From Pseudomonas viridiflava (GTDB lineage Bacteria > Pseudomonadota > Gammaproteobacteria > Pseudomonadales > Pseudomonadaceae): a stretch of DNA of 64,000 nt. A program made the translations under genes and the position numbers. The stretch is from assembly GCF_900601905.1 (NCBI RefSeq), contig NZ_UWFA01000475.1:124001-188000 (forward strand). Direction: 5' to 3'. Positions 57,553-64,000 of the stretch are shown in pieces. The notes beneath the pieces were generated by a model. That model ran no database searches, was not told where the DNA came from, and saw only the letters and a program-made list of their open reading frames with translations. The stretch's first letter is position 1. Every line of letters begins with the position of its first letter.

Positions 57553-60084
57553 GTGTTGAAGAAAGTCCTGTTTCAAGTCCACTGGTTCTTCGGCATTACG
57601 GCCGGGCTGGTGCTGGCCCTGATGGGTATTACCGGCGCCATCTATTCATTCGAGGATGAAATCCTGGAGTGGGCCAACCCTGAAGCGTTGATTATCCAGC
57701 CTCGCGGGGAAACGCTGCCGCCGATTGAGCTGGTGCGCAAGCTTGAGGCCGCCACCGGGCTGACGGTCGCGATTCTGCGCGTGCAGACCGTCGGTGATAA
57801 AGCCGCACAAGTCTATTTCACCCCGGCCCCCGGAGAGCGGCGCGGGCCGATGCGCAACTTTGATCCTTACGATGGTGAAATCACAGGCGACGCCACGGGC
57901 GCAGAATTTTTCGACTTCGTCTTGCGCCTGCACCGCTTTCTGGCAATGGGCGAATATGGCAAGCAGGTCACGGCGGCCTGCACGCTGATTCTGGTGTTTT
58001 TCTGCCTCTCGGGTTTGTACCTGCGCTGGCCGCGCAAGGCGCTGAACTGGCGGGTCTGGCTGACGCTGGACTGGGCTAAAAAAGGTCGCAGCTTCAACTG
58101 GGATCTGCACTCGGTCTTCGGCACCTGGTGCCTGCTGTTCTACCTGCTGTTCGCCGTGACCGGCCTCACCTGGTCTTACGACTGGTTCAACAACGGGATG
58201 AACGCCTTGCTCGGCGATGCGCCTGCGGGAGAACAGCGGCGGGGCGGTGGTCGACCCGCTGGCAAAATCGAGCCCGCAGCGAAGGCCGATTATGTGGCGA
58301 TCTGGAACAGCATCCAGTCAACGGCGGGCCCTGAGCTTGCGGCCTACAACATCCGTTTGCCCAATGCGGGCGGTCAGCCAGCCACCATTTTCTACATGCT
58401 CAAGGATTCACCCCATCCGAGGGCGTTGAACACCATCATGCTGGACCCGGCCACTGGCATCGTGAGTTCGGTCGCCCGTTACGCCGACAAGAGTTTTGGC
58501 GCGCAATTGCTGGTCAGCAACTACTCGCTGCACGTGGGCAGCTACTTCGGCATGGTCGGGCGGCTGATCATGACGGCCGCCGCATTGATGATGCCCTTGT
58601 TCTTTATCACTGGCTGGCTGCTGTACCTGGACCGGCGTCGCAAGAAACGCGAGATAAAGCATGCCCGTGGCGGTGTCGCGGCTAACGGTGACAACGATGT
58701 GCCTGCGTGGCTGATCGGTTTCGCCACTCAGAGCGGATTTGCCGAGCAACTGGCCTGGCAGACCGCCGGGCAACTGCAGGCAGCGGGGTTACCGGTGAAA
58801 GTGCAGCGGCTGGCGGATGTCACCGAGCAGGACCTGCGCCAGAGCCAGAACGCGTTGTTTGTGGTCAGCACCTTTGGCGACGGCGAAGCCCCGGACAGCG
58901 CGCTGGGCTTCGAACGCAAGCTGCTGGGTAGCCCGCTGGGCCTGGAAAACCTCAATTACGCGGTGCTGGGCCTTGGCGATCGGCAGTATCAGCATTTTTG
59001 TGGCTTCGCCCGGCGACTGCAGGGCTGGCTTGCCGAGCGCGGCGGCACGCAGTTGTTTGACGGCGTGGAAGTCGATAGCGCCGACCCGGTCGCCTTGCAG
59101 CACTGGCAACATCAGCTGGGCCAGATCACCGGCAGTGCACCCTCTACGCTGTGGCAGGCCCCGGCGTATGACCATTGGACGCTGAGCCAGCGCGAATACT
59201 TGAACCCCGGCAGTAGCGGCTCGAAGGTGTTCCTGATCGACCTGACACCGCCGCCATCGATGACGTGGCAGGCGGGCGATCTGGTGGAAGTCATGCCGCG
59301 TAACAGCAGCGCGACGGTCGAGCAGTTCCTTGCCGGGCTGGGGATTGCTGACAGCGCTATGGTCCACATCGGCGGGCTTGAGGAGCCGCTGAAGGTTGCT
59401 CTGGCCAGCCGCCAATTGCCTCAGCATCGGGCGCATCTGGTGGGTTTGCACGCGCAGGCGGTTGTCGATGCGCTGGTGCCGCTGGCCATGCGCGAATATT
59501 CCATTGCCTCGATTGCCGAGGATCGCGTATTGCAGTTGGTCGTGCGTCAGGAATTGCACCCGGACGGCAGTCTGGGGCTGTGTTCTGGCTGGTTGACCGA
59601 GCACGTTGCCGTGGGCGATGCGGTTAGCCTGAGGGTGCGCCGCAACAGCAGTTTCCATTTACCGAATGAGCCACGACCGTTAATCCTGATCGGTAATGGT
59701 ACTGGCCTTGCCGGGCTGCGCAGCTTGCTCAAAGCACGCATCGCTCAAGGTCAGCCGCGTAACTGGCTGTTGTTTGGCGAGCGTCATCGGGAGCACGACT
59801 TCCATTGCGGCAGCGAGCTGATGCAGTGGCAGGCTTCGGGTGAGTTGGCGCGTCTGGACTTGGCATTCTCCAGGGATCAGGCCGAGAAAATCTACGTGCA
59901 GGATCGTTTGCTTGCAGCGGCGGATGAGCTTCGCGGCTGGTTGGCCGATGGTGCTGCTATTTATATCTGCGGCAGTCTGCAAGGCATGGCAGCCGGGGTG
60001 GATGCTGCGCTGATCGAGATCCTTGGCGCGCAAGCGGTGGGAGAATTGATCGAGCAGGGGCGGTATCGCAGGGATGTTTATTGA
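57553..60084 (+). CDS. piuB: PepSY-domain flavodoxin/ferredoxin-NADPH reductase-like ferric reductase PiuB
   Basis: The product is 843 residues, starting at a GTG (57553) with GGAG ten bases upstream. Four membrane helices with PepSY-TM features occupy residues 1-370 (first at FGITAGLVLALMGITGAIYSF; histidines such as HWFFG and LRLHRFLAMG that may carry haem). A flavodoxin-like domain covers about 385-520 (FATQSGFAEQL, VVSTFGDGEAP, VLGLGDRQYQHF). A ferredoxin-NADP reductase module follows to the end (REYSIAS for flavin, LIGNGTGLAGLRSLL and YICGSLQGMAAGV for NADPH). It probably passes electrons from NADPH across the inner membrane to reduce ferric siderophores. The gene order matches PA4513. 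Confidence 0.92.
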   Translation: MLKKVLFQVHWFFGITAGLVLALMGITGAIYSFEDEILEWANPEALIIQPRGETLPPIELVRKLEAATGLTVAILRVQTVGDKAAQVYFTPAPGERRGPMRNFDPYDGEITGDATGAEFFDFVLRLHRFLAMGEYGKQVTAACTLILVFFCLSGLYLRWPRKALNWRVWLTLDWAKKGRSFNWDLHSVFGTWCLLFYLLFAVTGLTWSYDWFNNGMNALLGDAPAGEQRRGGGRPAGKIEPAAKADYVAIWNSIQSTAGPELAAYNIRLPNAGGQPATIFYMLKDSPHPRALNTIMLDPATGIVSSVARYADKSFGAQLLVSNYSLHVGSYFGMVGRLIMTAAALMMPLFFITGWLLYLDRRRKKREIKHARGGVAANGDNDVPAWLIGFATQSGFAEQLAWQTAGQLQAAGLPVKVQRLADVTEQDLRQSQNALFVVSTFGDGEAPDSALGFERKLLGSPLGLENLNYAVLGLGDRQYQHFCGFARRLQGWLAERGGTQLFDGVEVDSADPVALQHWQHQLGQITGSAPSTLWQAPAYDHWTLSQREYLNPGSSGSKVFLIDLTPPPSMTWQAGDLVEVMPRNSSATVEQFLAGLGIADSAMVHIGGLEEPLKVALASRQLPQHRAHLVGLHAQAVVDALVPLAMREYSIASIAEDRVLQLVVRQELHPDGSLGLCSGWLTEHVAVGDAVSLRVRRNSSFHLPNEPRPLILIGNGTGLAGLRSLLKARIAQGQPRNWLLFGERHREHDFHCGSELMQWQASGELARLDLAFSRDQAEKIYVQDRLLAAADELRGWLADGAAIYICGSLQGMAAGVDAALIEILGAQAVGELIEQGRYRRDVY

Positions 60085-60095
60085 CTAGGTGCAGT

Positions 60096-60188
60096 CCGTT
60101 GGAGCTAGGCTTGCCCGCGAAGGCGTTGTGTCAGCTGAGTATTCTCTAACTGACACACCGCCTTCGCGGGCAAGCCTCGCTCCAACGG
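60096..60188. repeat. REPIN (gttggagctaggcttgcccgcg family)
   Basis: Arms ccgttggagctaggcttgcc and ggcaagcctcgctccaacgg flank about 50 bases that contain another inverted repeat (gttgtgtcag...ctgacacac). It lies between the convergent piuB and dppF genes. Confidence 0.88.
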
Positions 60189-60196
60189 GTTAACAC

Positions 60197-61171
60197 TTAC
60201 GCCGCCACAAACTGCTCCGCGTAATGGCAGGCAACCTGGCGGTTGTCGACCAGGCGCAGTGCCGGTTCGTCGGTGGCGCAGCGCTCGGTCGCGTACGGGC
60301 AGCGCTTGTGGAAAGCGCAGCCGCTTGGCGGATCGAGCGGGTTGGGCAGTTCACCGACGATCTTGATCTTCGGCTTCAGCGGGTCCGGGTGAATCGTCGG
60401 GGTCGCCGACAGCAGCGCCTGGGTGTATGGGTGCAGCGGACGGTTGTAGATTTCTTCCTTGGGACCCATTTCCGCCGGGCGTCCCAGATACATCACCAAC
60501 ACCGTATCGGCCACGTGACGCACCACCGACAGGTTGTGGGAGATGAACACGTAAGCGGTGTTGAATTCCTGCTGCAGGTCCATGAACAGGTTCAGCACCT
60601 GCGCCTGAATCGACACGTCCAGCGCGGAAGTCGGTTCATCCGCCACCAGCACTTTGGGTTGCAGCATCATGGCGCGGGCCAGGGCAATACGCTGACGCTG
60701 ACCACCGGAGAACATGTGCGGGTAGCGCTGATAGTGCTCAGGGCGCAAACCGACCTGGGCCATCATCGCCTGCACTTTCTCGCGACGTTCCTTGGCGGAC
60801 AGATTGGTGTTGATCAGCAGCGGCTCGCCCAGCTGATCACCGATTTTCTGCCGAGGATTGAGCGACGCATACGGGCTCTGGAACACCATCTGCACGTCTT
60901 TGCGCAGCTGTTTGCGTTGTTCCTTGGTGGCGCCGTTGACTTCCTGACCGGCGATTTTCAACGAACCGGACGACGGCTCTTCAATCAGGGTCAAGGCGCG
61001 AGCCAGGGTCGACTTGCCACAGCCGGACTCGCCAACCACGGCCAGCGTCTTGCCGGCTTCAAGTTCGAACGACACGCCGTTCAGGGCGCGGACCAGCGCG
61101 TGGCCCTTGAACAGGCCACGGGAAACTTCGTAATGACGGGTAAGGTCGCGGGCGGTAAGAACGACGCTCAT
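60197..61171 (-). CDS. dppF: Dipeptide ABC transporter ATPase DppF
   Basis: The product is 324 residues from the ATG at 61171, which overlaps the dppD stop (TAATG). The ATPase motifs are GESGCGKST, FSGGQRQRI and VLVADEPTSALDVS, and the C-terminal oligopeptide-transporter domain has CAFHKRCPYATERC, the cysteine pattern of this family. It hydrolyses ATP together with DppD to import di- and tripeptides across the inner membrane. It is the distal gene of the dpp operon in this window. Confidence 0.93.
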   Translation of the reverse strand: MSVVLTARDLTRHYEVSRGLFKGHALVRALNGVSFELEAGKTLAVVGESGCGKSTLARALTLIEEPSSGSLKIAGQEVNGATKEQRKQLRKDVQMVFQSPYASLNPRQKIGDQLGEPLLINTNLSAKERREKVQAMMAQVGLRPEHYQRYPHMFSGGQRQRIALARAMMLQPKVLVADEPTSALDVSIQAQVLNLFMDLQQEFNTAYVFISHNLSVVRHVADTVLVMYLGRPAEMGPKEEIYNRPLHPYTQALLSATPTIHPDPLKPKIKIVGELPNPLDPPSGCAFHKRCPYATERCATDEPALRLVDNRQVACHYAEQFVAA

Positions 61172-62139
61172 TACGCCACCTCCTGATTCAACGGATAGAA
61201 GCAACGCGCCAGGCTGTGGGCTTTGGGATCAAGACCTGGGCGCTGGGTGCGGCAGTTTTCCTGCACATAAGGGCAGCGCGGCGAGAGCAGGCAGCCTTGC
61301 GGGCGGTCGTAACGGCCAGGGACCATGCCCGGCAGTGTCGCCAGACGCTCGGCACCCATGCTGTGTTCCGGAATCGCTGCCAGCAATGCTTCGCTGTACG
61401 GGTGCGCAGGCACGTCGAACAAGCCCGGCACTTGACCGACTTCAACGGCTTGCCCGGCGTACATCACGCAGACGCGCTGAGCGGTTTCAGCCACCACCGC
61501 CAGGTCGTGAGTGATCAGCACCAGCGCCATGTCCTGCTCTTTCTGCAGGCTGAGCAGCAAGTCCATGATCTGTGCCTGAATCGTCACGTCCAGTGCAGTG
61601 GTAGGTTCGTCGGCAATCAGCAGCTTGGGCTCGCCAGCAATGGCCATGGCAATCGCCACCCGCTGGCTCATGCCGCCGGACAGTTGATGCGGATAGGCAT
61701 TGAGACGCGAGGCAGCACCCGGGATTTCAACCTTTTGCAGCAGCTCAAGCGCGCGCTGGCGCGCGGCACGGCCTGACAGATTCAGGTGCTGACGCAGCAC
61801 CTCTTCGATCTGGAAACCCACGGTGTAGCTGGGGTTCAGCGCGGTCATCGGGTCCTGGAAAACCATCGCCAGGTCTTTGCCGATGATCTTGCGGCGCTGG
61901 CGGTTGTTGAGCTTGAGCAGTTCATGACCGTCGAAGTTCAGCGAGTCAGCGGTGATCACGCCGGGGTGATCGATCAGGCCCATCAACGCCATCATGGTCA
62001 CGGATTTACCCGAACCCGATTCGCCGACGATGGCCATGACTTCGCCTTTTTCGACGCTCAACGACAGGCCGTCGACAACCGGCACTGCTGTGGCATCGCC
62101 GAAGCGGACGTTGAGATTCTTGATTTCTAGAAGTGGCAT
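61171..62139 (-). CDS. dppD: Dipeptide ABC transporter ATPase DppD
   Basis: The product is 322 residues from the ATG at 62139, with GAGGAG seven bases upstream. Walker A is GESGSGKSV, the signature LSGGMSQRV and Walker B LLIADEPTTALDVT; the C-terminal oligopeptide domain has CLLSPRCPYVQENC. It forms the ATPase pair with DppF. The gap to dppC is 10 bases and its stop overlaps the dppF start. Nothing unusual is seen. Confidence 0.93.
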   Translation of the reverse strand: MPLLEIKNLNVRFGDATAVPVVDGLSLSVEKGEVMAIVGESGSGKSVTMMALMGLIDHPGVITADSLNFDGHELLKLNNRQRRKIIGKDLAMVFQDPMTALNPSYTVGFQIEEVLRQHLNLSGRAARQRALELLQKVEIPGAASRLNAYPHQLSGGMSQRVAIAMAIAGEPKLLIADEPTTALDVTIQAQIMDLLLSLQKEQDMALVLITHDLAVVAETAQRVCVMYAGQAVEVGQVPGLFDVPAHPYSEALLAAIPEHSMGAERLATLPGMVPGRYDRPQGCLLSPRCPYVQENCRTQRPGLDPKAHSLARCFYPLNQEVA

Positions 62140-62149
62140 GCGAATCTCC

Positions 62150-63061
62150 TCAGGCGGCATTTTTGAGTTTCGGGTCCAGCGCATCGCGCAGACCGTCGCC
62201 CATCAGGTTGATTGCCAGCACGCTGAGCAAAATGGTCAAACCAGGCAGGCTCACTACCCACCAGGCGCGTTCGATGTAGTCACGGGCCGAAGCCAGCATG
62301 GTGCCCCACTCAGGCGTCGGCGGTTGTACGCCCAGACCGAGAAAGCCCAGCGCCGCAGCGTCGAGGATGGCCGAAGAGAAACTCAAGGTCGCCTGCACGA
62401 TCAGCGGCGCCATGCAGTTGGGCAGCACGGTGATGAACATCAGGCGTGGCAAGGTCGCGCCCGCCAGACGGGCAGCGGTCACGTAATCGCGGTTCAGTTC
62501 GCCCATCACCGCAGCACGGGTCAGACGAACGTAGGAAGGCAGCGAAACGATCGCGATGGCGATCACCGTGTTGATCAGGCCAGGGCCGAGGATGGCGACA
62601 ATCGCCACCGCCAGCAGCAGCGAGGGCAGGGCGAGCATGATGTCCATCAGACGCATGATCGAGGGGCCCAGAATGCGCGGGAAGAACCCGGCCAGCAGGC
62701 CCATGAGAATGCCCGGAATCAGCGACATCACCACCGACGACAAACCGATCAGCAGCGACAGGCGCGAACCCTGGATCAGACGCGACAGCAGGTCGCGGCC
62801 CAGTTCGTCAGTGCCCAGCAGGAATTGCCATTGACCGCCTTCGAGCCAGACCGGCGGGGTCAGCAGGAAGTCGCGGTATTGCTCGCTCGGATCATGTGGC
62901 GCGACCCAGGGCGCAAACAGCGCGCAGAACACGATCAGGATCATGAACATCAGACCGGCAACAGCGCCCTTGTTTTTCGCGAAGGCTTGCCAGAATTCTT
63001 TGTACGGCGAAGGGTAAAGCAGGCTTTGATCGACTGCTACCGAGGGAATAGGTGTGCTCAT
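62150..63061 (-). CDS. dppC: Dipeptide ABC transporter permease DppC
   Basis: The product is 303 residues from the ATG at 63061; the longer frame overlaps dppB. It has an N-terminal cytoplasmic tail, a first helix near 38-58 (AVAGLMFMILIVFCALFAPW), the LLGTDELGRDLLSR segment typical of DppC/OppC and five further helices. The EAA-type motif lies in TAARLAGATLPRLMFITVLPN. It forms the channel with DppB. The gap to dppB is 10 bases. Confidence 0.93.
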   Translation of the reverse strand: MSTPIPSVAVDQSLLYPSPYKEFWQAFAKNKGAVAGLMFMILIVFCALFAPWVAPHDPSEQYRDFLLTPPVWLEGGQWQFLLGTDELGRDLLSRLIQGSRLSLLIGLSSVVMSLIPGILMGLLAGFFPRILGPSIMRLMDIMLALPSLLLAVAIVAILGPGLINTVIAIAIVSLPSYVRLTRAAVMGELNRDYVTAARLAGATLPRLMFITVLPNCMAPLIVQATLSFSSAILDAAALGFLGLGVQPPTPEWGTMLASARDYIERAWWVVSLPGLTILLSVLAINLMGDGLRDALDPKLKNAA

Positions 63062-63071
63062 AGTCAGGATC

Positions 63072-64000
63072 TCAGCGCTGGTGACGGATGCGTGGGTTGG
63101 CAAAGCCGTAGAGGATATCCACCACGAAATTGACCAGGATCACCAGGCAGGCGATCAGCAGAATGCCGTTCTGCACGACAGGGTAGTCACGCGCACCAAT
63201 GGCTTCGATCAACCACTTGCCGATACCCGGCCAGGAGAAAATCGTTTCGGTCAGAACCGCACCGGCGAGCAGTGCGCCGACTTGCAGGCCGAACACGGTC
63301 AGCACTGGAATCAGCGCGTTGCGCAGGCCGTGAACGAACACCACGCGGGCAGGCGACAGGCCTTTGGCACGAGCAGTACGCACGTAGTCTTCACGCAATA
63401 CTTCAAGCATCGAGGAACGGGTCATCCGGGCGATGACCGCCAGCGGGATGGTGCCGAGCACGATGGCCGGGAGAATCAGGTGATGCAGGGCATCAAGGAA
63501 CGCGCCTTCTTCATCGCTGAGCAAGGTGTCGATCAGCATGAAACCGGTTCTTGGCGGGATGTCGTACAGCAGGTCGATCCGCCCGGAAACTGGCGTCCAG
63601 CCCAGGGTCACCGAGAAGAACATGATGAGGATCAGGCCCCACCAGAAAATCGGCATCGAATAGCCGGCCAGGGAAATACCCATCACCCCATGATCGAACA
63701 GGGACCCTCGCTTGAGCGCCGCAATCACCCCGGCCAACAGGCCCAGAATACCGGCGAAGATCAACGCGGCAATCGACAGCTCCAGCGTCGCCGGGAACAA
63801 GGCCGTGAACTCGGTCCACACGCTGGTACGCGTGCGCAGCGATTCACCAAGGTCGCCTTGGGCGAGCTTGCCGACATAGTCGATATATTGCGCATACAGG
63901 GGTTTGTTCAGACCCAGGCGTTCCATGGCCTGGGCGTGCATTTCCGGATCGACCCGGCGTTCACCCATCATGACTTCAACCGGGTCGCCCGGAATCAGGC
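63072..64000 (-). CDS. dppB: Dipeptide ABC transporter permease DppB (5' end outside window)
   Basis: The open frame runs off the window; the first codons seen give LIPGDPVEVMMGERR, the conserved DppB N-terminal loop, so about 30 residues are missing. Five further hydrophobic segments follow, with the coupling motif TARAKGLSPARVVFVHGLRNA and GAVLTETIFSWPGIG, ending VDILYGFANPRIRHQR. It forms the channel with DppC. The binding-protein genes and any porin should lie beyond the right edge, as in P. aeruginosa where several dppA-like genes precede dppB. Confidence 0.93.
   Translation of the reverse strand, partial: LIPGDPVEVMMGERRVDPEMHAQAMERLGLNKPLYAQYIDYVGKLAQGDLGESLRTRTSVWTEFTALFPATLELSIAALIFAGILGLLAGVIAALKRGSLFDHGVMGISLAGYSMPIFWWGLILIMFFSVTLGWTPVSGRIDLLYDIPPRTGFMLIDTLLSDEEGAFLDALHHLILPAIVLGTIPLAVIARMTRSSMLEVLREDYVRTARAKGLSPARVVFVHGLRNALIPVLTVFGLQVGALLAGAVLTETIFSWPGIGKWLIEAIGARDYPVVQNGILLIACLVILVNFVVDILYGFANPRIRHQR

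Overview
The window is a piece of a Pseudomonas chromosome, most likely from the fluorescens/syringae side of the genus. The basis is gene content and order: speC, a Sel1-repeat gene, piuC, piuA and piuB followed by dpp oligopeptide-transporter genes is an order I know from Pseudomonas aeruginosa. A prfC gene, an mmsAB locus, two McpS-like chemoreceptors and many REP/REPIN palindromes of the 'gtaggagcggc' and 'gtgggagcg' types fit as well. I see no tRNA, rRNA, CRISPR array, prophage or insertion sequence. All family names come from reading the translations; no database search was run.

Region 1 (1-15 kb) holds two convergent surface-glycan gene clusters. The plus-strand cluster (1-7464) has a partial family 2 glycosyltransferase, a membrane-anchored GT2, a 975-residue membrane protein, a DUF2142/GT-C-like membrane protein and a Wzx-like flippase. 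The minus-strand cluster (15005 back to 7548) has a second copy of the membrane-anchored GT2, an FAD oxidoreductase, a short-chain dehydrogenase-like protein, a TIM-barrel isomerase, a small EamA exporter, another GT2 and a GT-C-like membrane protein. Together these resemble undecaprenyl-phosphate-sugar pathways (synthase, flippase, GT-C transferase) with unusual sugar-tailoring enzymes. A long inverted repeat interrupts the minus cluster.

Region 2 (15-23 kb) carries a small secreted protein made of seven near-identical 13-residue repeats, two tandem HBM-type chemoreceptors and a membrane GGDEF-EAL protein. Region 3 (23-26 kb) is a valine-catabolic mmsAB locus with a LysR regulator, in which mmsA is broken by an out-of-frame internal deletion. 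Region 4 (26-34 kb) is a same-strand catabolic locus: an argininosuccinate-lyase paralogue, a polar amino-acid ABC transporter, two NodB-fold deacetylases and an MmgE/PrpD protein. Known lyase and epimerase families suggest an N-substituted aspartate or aminopolycarboxylate as substrate; this is my best candidate for an undescribed system.

Region 5 (34-45 kb) has small LysR-controlled units: a class II aldolase with a 2-hydroxyacid dehydrogenase, a cupin, a TauE/SafE exporter, an MdaB-like quinone reductase, a periplasmic gamma-glutamyltransferase and prfC. Region 6 (45-60 kb) has a quaternary-amine osmoprotectant ABC transporter with CBS domains, an orphan STN-type TonB receptor behind a Fur-like box, speC, and the piu iron-uptake genes. 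Region 7 (60-64 kb) is a dpp-type peptide transporter, with dppB cut by the window edge.
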